Below are positions 8,271-18,290 of a stretch of DNA of 64,000 bases, piece after piece. Location of the stretch: the NCBI RefSeq assembly GCF_000427095.1, contig NC_021487.1, forward strand, positions 1,116,710 through 1,180,709, read 5' to 3'. The notes under the pieces were generated by a model. That model did no database searches and had not been told where the DNA came from. It saw only the letters and a list, made by a program, of their open reading frames with translations. Numbering within the stretch: position 1 is the first letter of the stretch; each line of letters starts with the position of its first letter. The position numbers and the translations under genes are program-made. This DNA is from Chthonomonas calidirosea T49 (GTDB taxonomy: Bacteria > Armatimonadota > Chthonomonadetes > Chthonomonadales > Chthonomonadaceae).

Positions 8271-9254
8271 ATGATGACGAACTCGATTGAACGCTACAAC
8301 CACCAACCCGTGCTCCTCCAGGAGACGCTGCAGTTTCTTGCCCCGCGCCCAGGCGAAACGTTCCTCGACGCTACCGTCGGAGGCGGCGGTCATAGCCTCG
8401 TCATCGCGGAGCACATCCGCCCTCACGGCACGCTCGTCGGGCTTGACCGAGACGCCGAGGCGCTTGCCGCTGCCCAACGTACCTTAAAACAGTTTTCTTC
8501 GCAAAATCATATTCTCCTGCTTCATGGCGACTTTGGCCATCTCGGCCAAATCCTTGATACCACCATTGGCGCACCGACAACCTTCGATGGCATCCTCTTC
8601 GATCTGGGTGTCTCTTCCTATCAACTCGACGCCGCGCGCGGGTTTAGCTTTCGCCGAGATGAACCGCTCGATATGCGCATGGACAGAAGCAAGGGTGAAA
8701 CGGCCGCGCAGCTTCTTCGAAGGGTTTCGGAGACGGAGCTGGAGCGGATTTTGAAAGAGTACGGCGAGGAACCCTGGGCACGGCCCATTGCGCGCGCCAT
8801 TCACGCGGAACTCAAGAAAGGCCGCCCCATTCAAACAACCGGCCAACTGGCGGCGTTGGTGGAGTGCACCGTGCCACGCCGCGCTTGGCCACGCTCCATC
8901 CATGTCGCCACCCGCACCTTTCAGGCCCTTCGAATCGCCGTTAACGATGAGCTGAAACAGCTACAGACCGGGCTCGCCGCCGCCATCGAACGCCTGAACC
9001 CGGGCGGACGTATCGTTGTCATTAGCTTTCATTCCCTAGAAGATCGTATCGTAAAACGCCTGTTCGCCTATAAAGCCGGTAAGCATGTGGGCCTCGACGC
9101 CGCACCGCCCGTCGTTCCCAACCCCTCCTCTCGGACTCCCGTGCTCGAAATCCTTACAAAGAAACCGGTACGCCCCTCCGATGAGGAGCTGCGTCGTAAT
9201 CCACGGGCACGTAGTGGACGCTTACGTGCCGCACGACGCCTTCCATTACCTTAA
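8271..9254 (+). CDS. rsmH: 16S rRNA (cytosine-1402-N4) methyltransferase RsmH
   Basis: RsmH (MraW) methylates N4 of C1402 in 16S rRNA using AdoMet. The 327-residue length is normal. Family signatures include HQPVLLQET near the start, the AdoMet-binding FLDATVGGGGHS, GILFDLGVSSYQLD, GFSFRRDEPLDMRMD and VISFHSLEDRIVKR. A strong ribosome site (AGGAGGG) lies at the end of mraZ. Its position second in the cluster is standard. Confidence 0.96.
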   Translation: MMTNSIERYNHQPVLLQETLQFLAPRPGETFLDATVGGGGHSLVIAEHIRPHGTLVGLDRDAEALAAAQRTLKQFSSQNHILLLHGDFGHLGQILDTTIGAPTTFDGILFDLGVSSYQLDAARGFSFRRDEPLDMRMDRSKGETAAQLLRRVSETELERILKEYGEEPWARPIARAIHAELKKGRPIQTTGQLAALVECTVPRRAWPRSIHVATRTFQALRIAVNDELKQLQTGLAAAIERLNPGGRIVVISFHSLEDRIVKRLFAYKAGKHVGLDAAPPVVPNPSSRTPVLEILTKKPVRPSDEELRRNPRARSGRLRAARRLPLP

Positions 9255-9269
9255 AACCAGGAGCGTGAA

Positions 9270-9647
9270 ATGCCAACAGCAAGAAGTCCACTCGCAAGAC
9301 CACCGGCCCAGCGTCACGGTGTCGCTGCGCCTAAACGGCCTGTCCCAGCCCCGGCGAAAGCGGCCTCCGTCCCCATCGGGATTCAACTCCATCTCGTTCT
9401 GCTTGTGGCGCTGCCCACGTGCGCCCTCGGACTTCTCTATTTCGGCTGCTGTGCCTGGCTTAACCAAGAGAGCTTTCGGCGGGACCATCTCCTCGCCCAG
9501 ATCCGGATTGAAAAGGAGCGCGCCGTGCAGCTCGAACGCGCCCTGGCTCAGATCCGCTCGACATCGCGCATCGAAAAGGAAGCCACCCAACTCGGCCTGA
9601 CTCCGGCCGACCCAAGAAAAACCATCACGCTTGGAGCTACCCCCTGA
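9270..9647 (+). CDS. ftsL: FtsL-like cell division protein
   Basis: This 125-residue protein has a Pro/Ala/Arg-rich cytoplasmic N-terminus, one membrane segment near residues 38-62 (LHLVLLVALPTCALGLLYFG) and a periplasmic coiled coil (about 66-100). The C-terminal segment IEKEATQLGLTPADP resembles the I-x-x-x-A-x-x-L-G-L-x-x-P motif at the end of FtsL proteins. FtsL bridges FtsQ and FtsI/FtsW in the divisome. Sequence identity in this family is low, so the call rests on architecture, that motif and the position between rsmH and ftsI. Confidence 0.82.
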   Translation: MPTARSPLARPPAQRHGVAAPKRPVPAPAKAASVPIGIQLHLVLLVALPTCALGLLYFGCCAWLNQESFRRDHLLAQIRIEKERAVQLERALAQIRSTSRIEKEATQLGLTPADPRKTITLGATP

Positions 9648-9649
9648 GC

Positions 9650-11551
9650 ATGAAACGTACCCAGAGAAAAGGCGATGTCTTTTCGCAACGGCGGCTCCTT
9701 CTGGCCGGCGGCCTCATTACCCTTACCTACCTAGGCCTTATGGCACGTCTAACCTACCTACAGGGGTTTCAAGGTCGAAAAATTCGCGCAGCCGCCTTTC
9801 AAAGCCGTATCGAGGATATCCCCAGCAAAGCCCATCGCGGGGCCATCTTCGACGCCGAAGACCGCCCCCTCGCCATAGATACCTACAGCGGCACCGCGGG
9901 CTTCGACCCCGCCGTTCTGGCCAATCCCTTTATGGACAGCGCCACTCGCAAACGGCTGCAACAGCGCTTGACAAACGACCTCCCGCGCGCGGCCATGCTC
10001 CTAGGGATCCCCTTGTCGCAGCTGAACACTCAAATACAACAGGCCGTGGCCGCCTATCAACAACGTCTGGCGGAAGGGCACTATGCCGAACATGGTTTTT
10101 ATCCGCTGAAGTATGGCCTTACCCAAACGCAAGCGCAGCTTTTTAAAGCGGCACATCTCTGCGGGTTCGGCGTTCAGGATAATCGCGTACGACGCTACCT
10201 CTGCGGCGCCGATGCGGCGCAGGTCATCGGCTTTGTTAATCCGAGCGGACAGGGCGTCCTCGGTTTGGAACAGGGCTGCGACCGATGGCTTAAAGGCACC
10301 GATGGTTATGCGGAGGTGGAACTCGATGCCCATCGCCACGAGATACCAAACACCCTGCATCAGCTGCGCCTGGCAAACAACGGGCTGAACATCTACACCA
10401 CTCTCGATGCCGACGCGCAACATATTGCCACCGAAGAGGCCATGCGCATATGGAATCAGTTTCATCCACATGGCGTCTCTGTGGTCGTTGTAGACCCTCG
10501 TTCCGGCGATATTCGCGCCCTGGTCAGCCTACCTAGCTTTAACCCAAATCCACTGCCGAACGCCCCACAGAAACGTTCGCCTATACCCTTCGATTCCATC
10601 TATGATCGCTGCACCGCCTATTGCTATGAACCCGGGTCCACCATCAAGCCCCTGCTCGTCTGTGGGGCCTTGCAAGAAGGGGTCATCACTCCGCAGTCCT
10701 ACTTTCACTGCAGCGGCGAGTTTCGGGTGCAAGGACGCACCATCCATTGCGCTCATGGAGAAGTTCACGGCGACGAGGATGTCGCTAAAATTCTGCGTGT
10801 CTCCTGCAACATCGGGGCAGCTCAGATCGGTCTGCGGCTTGGCGGCCAACAACTGAAAGCGATCTATGCCCGCTTTGGCCTATTTACCCGTCCCGATCTG
10901 CCCTTGCCCGGCATCGCACGAGGACACTGGTCGCTAGATAAGTACGAGGCCCCCTACTGCGCCGCAAAAACCGCTCGTGCGGCCTTTGGCCAGTCCGTCA
11001 CGGTCACTCCTCTCGGCCTGGCAATGGCCTACGCCGCCATCGCCAACAACGGTCTCCTCATGCAACCGCGCCTCGTCACCGCGATGGTCTCCAGCGATGG
11101 CCGCGTTGTCGAACGTATTCCTCCAACCCCCGTACGTCAGGTGATATCTCCCAGCGTGGCCAGGGAGGTACGCCAGATGCTGTGCGGTGTTGTTACCTCG
11201 GGCACCGGCCAACCTGCCGCCATCCCTGGCTATATAGTGGCCGGCAAAACCGGCACCGCTACCAAATATCGCCCTGGCGCCTATATCGGATCTTTTATCG
11301 GCATGGTTCCCGCCGACCCAAATACCGTGCCCCGTGCTGTCATTCTGGTAATGGTGAATCAACCAACTACCGGCCGCTACTACGGGGCCGAGGTCGCCGC
11401 TCCGGCCTTTCACAATATCGCCGCGCGACTGATGGCTCTCTGGCGTGTTCCCCAAGACGACCCTCAAAACACACAGGCCATCGCCGCTGGGCAACTGCCG
11501 AAAGTCGCCTTTCTGCCGTCTACGCTGCCGACCAAAACGAATAGAAATTAG
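9650..11551 (+). CDS. ftsI: Septal peptidoglycan transpeptidase FtsI (class B PBP)
   Basis: This 633-residue class B penicillin-binding protein cross-links septal peptidoglycan with FtsW. An N-terminal membrane segment (about 20-40) precedes the dimerisation domain and the transpeptidase domain. The active-site motifs are all present: SxxK as GSTIKP with Ser330, SxN as SCN at 385-387, and KTG as GKTGTAT with Lys533. No PASTA domains follow, so it is of the FtsI rather than the SpoVD type. It starts 2 bases after ftsL. Confidence 0.95.
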   Translation: MKRTQRKGDVFSQRRLLLAGGLITLTYLGLMARLTYLQGFQGRKIRAAAFQSRIEDIPSKAHRGAIFDAEDRPLAIDTYSGTAGFDPAVLANPFMDSATRKRLQQRLTNDLPRAAMLLGIPLSQLNTQIQQAVAAYQQRLAEGHYAEHGFYPLKYGLTQTQAQLFKAAHLCGFGVQDNRVRRYLCGADAAQVIGFVNPSGQGVLGLEQGCDRWLKGTDGYAEVELDAHRHEIPNTLHQLRLANNGLNIYTTLDADAQHIATEEAMRIWNQFHPHGVSVVVVDPRSGDIRALVSLPSFNPNPLPNAPQKRSPIPFDSIYDRCTAYCYEPGSTIKPLLVCGALQEGVITPQSYFHCSGEFRVQGRTIHCAHGEVHGDEDVAKILRVSCNIGAAQIGLRLGGQQLKAIYARFGLFTRPDLPLPGIARGHWSLDKYEAPYCAAKTARAAFGQSVTVTPLGLAMAYAAIANNGLLMQPRLVTAMVSSDGRVVERIPPTPVRQVISPSVAREVRQMLCGVVTSGTGQPAAIPGYIVAGKTGTATKYRPGAYIGSFIGMVPADPNTVPRAVILVMVNQPTTGRYYGAEVAAPAFHNIAARLMALWRVPQDDPQNTQAIAAGQLPKVAFLPSTLPTKTNRN

Positions 11552-11649
11552 GCCACTCCGCCCGATTCTGGCACGCCATGCGGCAGCTCTTTGACGGAAA
11601 CACAGCGCCTGAAGCGATGATGCAGGAAACCTGTTCGGCGTTCTATACT

Positions 11650-11665
11650 AAAATAGAAATACTTA
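11650..11665 (+). promoter_or_regulatory. Inverted repeat and possible weak internal promoter before murE
   Basis: The 134-base gap between ftsI and murE contains an inverted repeat with arms TTCTAT and ATAGAA near 11641-11658. This includes TATACT- and TAAAAT-like hexamers that could serve as a -10 box. No good -35 box is visible. It could be a weak internal promoter or operator. Confidence 0.25.
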
Positions 11666-11685
11666 GCGATTTGGGAAACAAGCCG

Positions 11686-13230
11686 ATGTCTAAACCATTG
11701 CATCATTTGATAGCAAGACTGCCGAATGCTGCTGTCTCTTCCACAAACAACCCATCTATTGCAGGACTTACTCACGACTCACGGGCGGTTAACCCTGGGT
11801 GGCTTTTCGTATGCCTTATAGGCCAAAACTTCGACGGCCATCAGTTCGCCCCTCAAGCCGTTGAACGCGGGGCGGCAGCGGTGGTGGTGCAGCAGGACGC
11901 TCTTGAAAAACTTGGCATTACGCTGCCCCCGCATATCCCCATTGTGAAAGTGCCGGATACACGTAAGGCATTTCCTCTGCTCGCCTGTGCCTTTTACGAC
12001 GATCCTTCGCATACGTTGCGGGTCATTGGGGTTACGGGAACCAACGGTAAAACCACGACGACCCACATGATCGCCAACATTCTCCGCACCGCCGGAGAAC
12101 GCGTGGGCACCATAGGCACGCTCGGTGCCGAGCTCGATGGTGCCACCCTACCCAGCGAACATACCACCCCTGAGGCAGACCAACTGCAGGAGCTGCTGGC
12201 CACCATGCGCGACCAAGGTGCCGATTCGGTGGTGATGGAGGTCTCCTCTCACGCACTGGCTCTCTATCGCACGGATGGCATCGCCTTTAGGGCGGGAGTG
12301 TTCACCAATTTAACGCAAGATCATCTCGATTTCCACAAAACGATGGAGGCCTACTTCAACGCAAAGGCACGCCTCTTCACCGAATATCCGGTGCTCTATC
12401 CGCGCCCCGACAAAGCCGAGTTCATCTCCGTTATCAACGTCTCTCAGTGGGAGGGCAGAGAGTTGGTGACTTTGGCACGGGGCGACATCATTACCTACTC
12501 CGTAGATGCCAACGACCCGGCCGTGCTTCGCCCCGAGTCGATCACGCTCTCAGCCACCTCCACACAGTTTGTCGCCTGTTACGATTCCGGGACCGAGCGT
12601 TTTGAGCTGCCCATCACGGTGCCGCTCGGAGGCGCTTTCCAAGTAGGAAACGCCCTCGCCGCCATCGCTACCTGTCTTCGGCTCGGCGTAGATAGGCAAG
12701 CGATCGCACGAGGGCTAGCGAACTTACCGCCCGTGCCTGGCCGCTTCGAGCCGGTTCCAACAGCCCATAGGGGCTTCAGCGTGATCGTAGACTATGCCCA
12801 TACCCCGGATGGACTGCAGAACCTACTGCAATCCGCCTTACGTCTTCAGCCAAAGCGACTTATCTGTGTCTTCGGCTGTGGAGGTAATCGTGATAGAGGC
12901 AAACGGCCTATTATGGGCAACTTGGCAGCCACCATGGCCGACATCGCCATCGTCACTTCGGATAACCCACGTCATGAAGACCCAAACGCGATCATCCAAG
13001 AGATTCTCACCGGCATGAACCCAGAGCGCGACCCTCATATCAAAGCGCAGATCATCGTGGAGCCCGACCGACGTGCTGCCATCTATAAGGCCGTGGCGCT
13101 CGCCCAGCCCGGTGATATGGTGCTTATTGCTGGTAAAGGCCACGAAGACTACCAGATCGTTGGTGACACTAAGTTTCCCTTCGACGATCGTCAGGTAGCT
13201 CGAGAGGCCCTGCAAGGAGAGACGCCCTAA
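11686..13230 (+). CDS. murE: UDP-MurNAc-L-Ala-D-Glu:meso-diaminopimelate ligase MurE
   Basis: MurE adds the third amino acid of the peptidoglycan stem. The 514-residue protein has the N-terminal UDP-binding domain (THDSRAVNPGWLFVCLIG), the ATP loop GVTGTNGKTTTTHM near residue 115, and the C-terminal motif DNPRHEDP at 426-433. DNPR is associated with meso-diaminopimelate rather than lysine, which fits a diderm. The ATG at 11686 gives the normal N-terminus. An ATG at 11578 would add 36 residues with no family counterpart. The stop TAATG overlaps murF by one base. Confidence 0.93.
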   Translation: MSKPLHHLIARLPNAAVSSTNNPSIAGLTHDSRAVNPGWLFVCLIGQNFDGHQFAPQAVERGAAAVVVQQDALEKLGITLPPHIPIVKVPDTRKAFPLLACAFYDDPSHTLRVIGVTGTNGKTTTTHMIANILRTAGERVGTIGTLGAELDGATLPSEHTTPEADQLQELLATMRDQGADSVVMEVSSHALALYRTDGIAFRAGVFTNLTQDHLDFHKTMEAYFNAKARLFTEYPVLYPRPDKAEFISVINVSQWEGRELVTLARGDIITYSVDANDPAVLRPESITLSATSTQFVACYDSGTERFELPITVPLGGAFQVGNALAAIATCLRLGVDRQAIARGLANLPPVPGRFEPVPTAHRGFSVIVDYAHTPDGLQNLLQSALRLQPKRLICVFGCGGNRDRGKRPIMGNLAATMADIAIVTSDNPRHEDPNAIIQEILTGMNPERDPHIKAQIIVEPDRRAAIYKAVALAQPGDMVLIAGKGHEDYQIVGDTKFPFDDRQVAREALQGETP

Positions 13231-14639
13231 TGCCGCTTTTTTCCATTGAATGGGTATGCGAAGTGCTCAAATCACCGCCTGTCGGCAACCCAAACACCCT
13301 CGTCGAGAGCGTAAGCATAGATACGCGCACGCTCCAGCCGGGCGCCCTCTTCTTTGCCCTTACAGGCGAGCATACGGATGGACATCGTTTTCTGCAACAG
13401 GCTGCCGAACGCGGTGCAGTCGCCGCCATCGTCAAAATCCCTCTCCATGACCTCCCCATTCCACAGATCGTTGTGCCCGATACGCTTCGTGCTTTGGGCG
13501 ATCTAGCTGCCCACTACCGTCGTCGGTTTCCCATTCCTCTGGTAGGCATCACAGGTAGTGTAGGGAAAACATCCACGAAAGAGCTGACGGCAGCCCTCCT
13601 TCGTACGCGATACACAACTCTCTCCAACCCTAAAAACCTTAACACGGAGATCGGCGTACCGCTTACCCTCTTTCAGCTTGCATCCCATCATGAGGTGGCC
13701 GTTATTGAGATGGGAATGCGGGGACTAGGCCAAATTGACCGACTTGCCGAGATCGCCTCTCCCAACATCGGTGTCATCACCAAAATCGGCTATGCGCACA
13801 TCGAACTGCTCGGCTCTAGAGAAAAGATCGCTGAGGCAAAATCGGAGCTACTCGCGCGGCTTCCTGCAGATGGAATCGCCGTTTTACCGGCGGAGTGCGA
13901 CTTCCTCCCCTACCTTCGCAGCCGTGTTGCCTCCACCTGCCGTATCATCACTTTCTCCGGCACAGGCTCCCCGGCCGATGTTTCGGTAAAACCTCTTGAA
14001 GCGCGCGAAAAAGGGTCTTTGCGATTGGCCTTAGACCTTCATGGTCATCGTCATACGGTGCAGATGACAGCTTTAGGTAGCCACCAGGCGCACAATGCCG
14101 CCGCAGCTTTGGCGGTGGCTCTCGCGTTGGAGGTCCCTCTTGAAAAAGCGCTTACGGCTCTATCCCAGTGGCCAGGGGCAGAGGGGCGGATGACCTCACG
14201 GCGGGCGCAAAACGGAGCCTGCGTTCTTGACGACTGCTATAATGCTGGCGTTGAAAGCATGCTCGCCGCGCTGCAGACGCTCGCGAGCCTCACCGGCCCA
14301 GAAAACCGTGTTGCCGTGCTAGGCGACATGAAGGAGTTAGGCGACTTCGCGCTGAAAGCGCACCAGATGGTAGGGCAAGCGGTTGCCCAAATAGGCCTGC
14401 GTCTTCTTATCACCGTGGGAGACCTCGCCCAACAGATCGCGGAGGAGGCAAACAGGAATCTTCAACCAGGCGTGCCCCTCTTGCACCAGCACTTTCCCAC
14501 TTCCGAAGAGGCGGCCAAAAACATCGGGCTGCATATTCGTCCCTCGGACACGGTATTGGTTAAAGGCTCTCGCGCCATGCAGATGGAGCAGATCGTGAGC
14601 GCCCTCACAGGCACCCCTACAGGAGAGACTCATGCCTAG
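13230..14639 (+). CDS. murF: UDP-MurNAc-tripeptide:D-Ala-D-Ala ligase MurF
   Basis: MurF joins D-Ala-D-Ala to the UDP-MurNAc tripeptide, completing the cytoplasmic precursor. The 469 residues include the N-terminal SIDTRTLQPGALFFALTGE block, the ATP loop GSVGKTSTKEL near 107-117, GMRGLGQIDRLAEIASP, and the C-terminal DDCYNAG and LGDMKELG motifs typical of MurF. It shares one base with murE and overlaps mraY by 8 bases, which points to tight translational coupling. Confidence 0.95.
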   Translation: MPLFSIEWVCEVLKSPPVGNPNTLVESVSIDTRTLQPGALFFALTGEHTDGHRFLQQAAERGAVAAIVKIPLHDLPIPQIVVPDTLRALGDLAAHYRRRFPIPLVGITGSVGKTSTKELTAALLRTRYTTLSNPKNLNTEIGVPLTLFQLASHHEVAVIEMGMRGLGQIDRLAEIASPNIGVITKIGYAHIELLGSREKIAEAKSELLARLPADGIAVLPAECDFLPYLRSRVASTCRIITFSGTGSPADVSVKPLEAREKGSLRLALDLHGHRHTVQMTALGSHQAHNAAAALAVALALEVPLEKALTALSQWPGAEGRMTSRRAQNGACVLDDCYNAGVESMLAALQTLASLTGPENRVAVLGDMKELGDFALKAHQMVGQAVAQIGLRLLITVGDLAQQIAEEANRNLQPGVPLLHQHFPTSEEAAKNIGLHIRPSDTVLVKGSRAMQMEQIVSALTGTPTGETHA

Positions 14640-15660
14640 ACTTGTCTTTGCCTTCATTGTAACCTTTCTTCTCTCCTCGCTGCCTGGGTCAAAACTGATC
14701 GCACGCCTAAGGGCCATGCAAATCGGGCAAAACATCAGCGAAGATGCCCCCCAAACCCATACCAAAAAGCAGGGCACACCTACCATGGGAGGGCTTCTCA
14801 TCCATTTTGGGCTGACACTTGCCATGTTAGCCTATATCGGCTTTTTTCAGTGGGATATGCACCGACATCTCATCGGTGATTTAAAGCTACTTCCCCTCCT
14901 CCTTCTCACCCTGGCGTTTGGAGCCATCGGCTTTTTAGACGACTATCTTAGCCTCAAAAGAGGAAAGAACCTTGGCCTACGGGCGCGCGAAAAGTTCTTG
15001 GCACAGTGCCTTGTCGCCGCTCTCTTTGTCCTTTGGTTAGCGCTCACATCGAATTCCGACATCAATCTGGTCAACATCGCGCCGGTTCAACTAGGTTATT
15101 ACAGCCCCATCGCCCTCTACGGTTTCTACTATCTGCTTTGTCTTCTGCTGATTGTGGGGTTTTCCAATGCGACGAACTTCGCAGATGGTCTCGATGGTCT
15201 CTCCGCTGGGTTGAACCTCATAACAGCGCTGGCGCTGGCCGTGCTGGTCTACTCCACCGAGCCCACCATCGCTTTCTTCTGTATCGCGCTGGCGGGTTCG
15301 CTCGCCGGTTTCCTCTGGTGGAATGCCTATCCCGCACGCGTTTTCATGGGCGACACGGCCTCTTTAGCCATCGGTGCTGGCCTGGCCGGTGCGGCCATCA
15401 TGGGAAAACAGGAGGTGGGATTTGTGGTGGCCTCTCTTGTCTGCTGGGCAGAGCTGGTCTCCGTCATCGTTCAGGTGCTCGTTTTCAAATATCGCCGCAG
15501 GCGTCGTGGGTTAGACTACGCGAAAACCCATCGTGTGTTTCTTCGTACCCCCCTCCATCATCACTTTGAGGAGCTAGGTTGGCCAGAAACCCAGGTGGTA
15601 CTTCGCTTTTGGCTCGCAGGCCTCGTATGCGCTGCGCTCGCCTTGCTTTGGAGATACTAG
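14632..15660 (+). CDS. mraY: Phospho-MurNAc-pentapeptide transferase MraY
   Basis: MraY makes lipid I from UDP-MurNAc-pentapeptide and undecaprenyl phosphate. The 342-residue polytopic protein carries the family motifs KKQGTPTMGGLL near residues 44-55, FLDDYLSL near 102, NATNFADGLDGLSAGL near 180 and HRVFLRTPLHHHFE near 300. The Asp residues in the second and third motifs bind Mg2+. It starts inside the last codons of murF. Confidence 0.96.
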   Translation: MPRLVFAFIVTFLLSSLPGSKLIARLRAMQIGQNISEDAPQTHTKKQGTPTMGGLLIHFGLTLAMLAYIGFFQWDMHRHLIGDLKLLPLLLLTLAFGAIGFLDDYLSLKRGKNLGLRAREKFLAQCLVAALFVLWLALTSNSDINLVNIAPVQLGYYSPIALYGFYYLLCLLLIVGFSNATNFADGLDGLSAGLNLITALALAVLVYSTEPTIAFFCIALAGSLAGFLWWNAYPARVFMGDTASLAIGAGLAGAAIMGKQEVGFVVASLVCWAELVSVIVQVLVFKYRRRRRGLDYAKTHRVFLRTPLHHHFEELGWPETQVVLRFWLAGLVCAALALLWRY

Positions 15661-15661
15661 A

Positions 15662-17088
15662 ATGGAACCCGTCGGCAGCTGGAAAGGAAAGCGCGTTACC
15701 GTGGTGGGTGCCGGGAGAAGCGGCCTCGCCGCCGCCGAGGCCTTGCACCAACTGGGCGCGGCGGTGCTTGTCGCCGACCAGAAACCGCTTGAACAGCTAC
15801 CTGCCACAACGGTGACGAAATTGAGGGAGATGGGGGTCTTCCTCTGTGCGCCCGCCACCCCGGAGAACGCTTTCTACCCAGACACACAGCTCGTGGTTAC
15901 TAGCCCCGGCGTGCCGAAAGGGAATCCTCTTCTTCAGAGCGCCCTCCAAAAGGGTATTCCCATCTGGTCAGAAATAGAGCTGGCTTATCGTCTTACCAAC
16001 CTCCCTATCGTAGCGATAACCGGTACGAACGGCAAAACCACCACTACCCTGCTGATCGCCGATATGCTCCAACAGAGCGATATTCCAGCCATTCCCTGCG
16101 GCAACATCAGCGCCGATGAGATCAAAAAAACGTTGGTGGAAGCGGCAATGCAGCAAAACGTTCCCCCAAACACCACCCTCGTGGCGGAAGTATCGAGCTT
16201 CCAACTGGAATGGACGCAGAGTTTCCGGCCGAAAATTGGCGTGCTTACCAACATCACGGCCGACCATTTGGATAGGTACGCAAGCATAGAGGAGTACGCA
16301 CAGACAAAAGCGCGGCTATTTGCTTATCAAACGCCAGAGGATTTCGCCGTGCTTAATGCCGATGACCCCATCACACAAACGCTGAAGACAGCCGACTTTC
16401 AGGCCCAGCTCTGTTGGTTCAGTGCCCAGGAAGAGCCGAAGGGCTCCATTGCCGCATGGCGTAAAGGGGATCGGCTTTTCTATCGTTCTTCTGCGGCCAC
16501 AGCAACCCCTCTCTTGCCCATCACCGATTTTCCAACATCCTTGCCCGGCGTTCATAGCGTGGAGAACGTGCTGGCCGCCGCCATAACGGCTTTGCTCCTT
16601 GGCGCCACCCCAGAGGCCATAGCAGAAGCCGTCCGCCGTTTCAAGGGGGTTCCTCACCGCATGGAGATCGTTGCCGAGAGTGAGGGTGTACTCTACATCA
16701 ACAACAGCATGTGCACCAACATCGCGGCCGCCACGCGTGTGCTGGAAGCACTTTCGCGGCCAGCTATCGTGATCGCCGGAGGGGCAGAAAAAACTTGGAT
16801 TTTGCTCCGCTCACCCCGGCACTTGTTCGCCATGCGAAAGCCCTTGTGCTTATTGGTGAGGCGGCCGACCGTATGGAGCAGACTTTCAGAAGAGGAGGGT
16901 TTCAGGCCATCCATCGTGCGGCTTCGCTAGAGGAAGCGGTGCACACAGCGCACGCTCTCGCATCGCCCGGAGATATCGTCATCTTATCGCCTGCCTGTGC
17001 AAGTTTCGACATGTTTGCCAATTTCGAAGCTCGTGGGGCCGCTTTCCGCTCCGCCGTTAAGGCCCTTCTCAAGGAGCAAGAACCATGA
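15662..17088 (+). CDS. murD: UDP-MurNAc-L-Ala:D-Glu ligase MurD, with a -1 frameshift in this sequence
   Basis: MurD adds D-glutamate to UDP-MurNAc-L-Ala. The first frame (15662 to about 16793) has VTVVGAGRSGLAAAEAL, the ATP loop ITGTNGKTTTTLLIAD near 121, and INNSMCTNIAAATRVLEAL. It then runs out of family sequence and ends at 16930. The correct C-terminus (NLDFAPLTPALVRHAKALVL to SPACASFDMFANFEARG) continues in another frame to 17088. The switch falls at a run of six A at 16788-16793; one extra A would give GGAEKNLDF, the expected family motif. The gene is essential and both halves look intact. This suggests a sequencing or assembly error, a recent mutation, or slippage. It overlaps ftsW by 4 bases. 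Confidence 0.88.
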
Positions 17089-18290
17089 CGACATCGCGCC
17101 AGCCGGAGCTAGGGCTGTTCGTTACCGCTGTTATCCTTACAGTTATTGGGCTTTGGATGGTGCTAGATACCAGCTATGCCCAAGCGCTCTATAACCCACA
17201 CCTTGCTCACGATCCGTTCTTCTTTGTGAAACGGCAAGCGCTTGGCGCTTTCATCGGTTTCTGCACGCTAAGCTTGCTCCTCTATACCGATTACCGACGA
17301 CTGCGCGTCGCCGCCATCCCTGCACTGCTCGTGGGAATTGGGCTCCTTATAGCGGTTCATATTCCTCACGTAGGCATCCGAATGAACGGCGCCGCCCGGT
17401 GGATACGCCTCGGGCCCCTCAGTTTTCAACCCTCTGAAGTTGCTAAGCTCTGCTTGATTCTCTACGTGGCTGCCCGTCTCTCCGTACCGCGTCTTGAAAG
17501 CCAAAAAGAGCCGCGACGCTCGCGCCGAGCTAAAACTGCTGTTTCCCTAGAGCATCTAGCGCCCGTTTTGCTGGTAAGTCTGCTTTATCTTATGCTTATC
17601 GAGAGACAACCCGACCTCGGAACCGCCTTTGTGCTGTTCCTCACCTTGCTCACCCAACTTTTCCTGGCCGGCGTACGCAAACGGCACCTGCTGCTTTTCA
17701 CGGGCATGATCGCCTTTTTAGTGCTCATCACAAGCCTTTTTGGGAGAGCTAGTGGGAACCGACAAGAGCGCATTCTCGCCTTTTTGCATCCTCAAAAAGA
17801 CCTTCAGGGTATTGGCTATCAAATCTATCATGCGCGCCTAGCTGTAGGCTCTGGCGAATGGACGGGGCTTGGACTAGGAAATGGAAGGGAGAAATACTAC
17901 CTTCCACAAGCCGACTCGGATTTCGTTTTTGCAACCTATGCCGAAGAGACGGGGTTGGTGGGTGTGTGCATCTTATTGGTGCTCTTTGGCATTATCAGCT
18001 GGCGTGGCTTTGCCATCGCACGCCACACGCCTGATCGGTTCGGAGCGCTGCTGGCCGCGGGTCTAACAGCTCTTATCACCTGGCAAGCCATTGTAAACGT
18101 CGCGGTGGCGTCCGATTCGATTCCGGCAACGGGTGTCCCTCTTCCCTTTATCAGCTATGGTTCTACATCTCTTGTTCTAATGTTGGCCGATATCGGGCTG
18201 CTTATGAACATCGCACAACAGGCCGCCCTTTCCAAGCGGTCGGCCGTAGAGAAGATTTCCGCACCTCCAACATGGGAGGGTTCGTCATGA
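17085..18290 (+). CDS. ftsW: Septal peptidoglycan glycosyltransferase FtsW
   Basis: FtsW is the SEDS-family polymerase that works with FtsI at the septum. The 401-residue polytopic protein has the family motifs RWIRLGPLSFQPSEVAKL near residues 105-122, IERQPDLGTAF with the key Asp near 177, and PATGVPLPFISYGSTSLV near 347-364. The loop between TM4 and TM5 (about 138-155) is unusually basic (RRSRRAKT). The start codon overlaps the murD stop, and the end overlaps murG by 4 bases (ATGA). Confidence 0.95.
   Translation: MTTSRQPELGLFVTAVILTVIGLWMVLDTSYAQALYNPHLAHDPFFFVKRQALGAFIGFCTLSLLLYTDYRRLRVAAIPALLVGIGLLIAVHIPHVGIRMNGAARWIRLGPLSFQPSEVAKLCLILYVAARLSVPRLESQKEPRRSRRAKTAVSLEHLAPVLLVSLLYLMLIERQPDLGTAFVLFLTLLTQLFLAGVRKRHLLLFTGMIAFLVLITSLFGRASGNRQERILAFLHPQKDLQGIGYQIYHARLAVGSGEWTGLGLGNGREKYYLPQADSDFVFATYAEETGLVGVCILLVLFGIISWRGFAIARHTPDRFGALLAAGLTALITWQAIVNVAVASDSIPATGVPLPFISYGSTSLVLMLADIGLLMNIAQQAALSKRSAVEKISAPPTWEGSS

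Noticed and set aside
9085-9600. Long plus-strand frame across rsmH and ftsL
   Set aside because: It overlaps two well-supported genes in another frame and has Ser/Arg/Pro-rich composition.
16784-16796. Programmed -1 frameshift heptamer in murD
   Set aside because: The codon phase gives A-AAA-ACT, not the X-XXY-YYZ pattern, so classic tandem slippage is not supported; only a homopolymer slip or error is.
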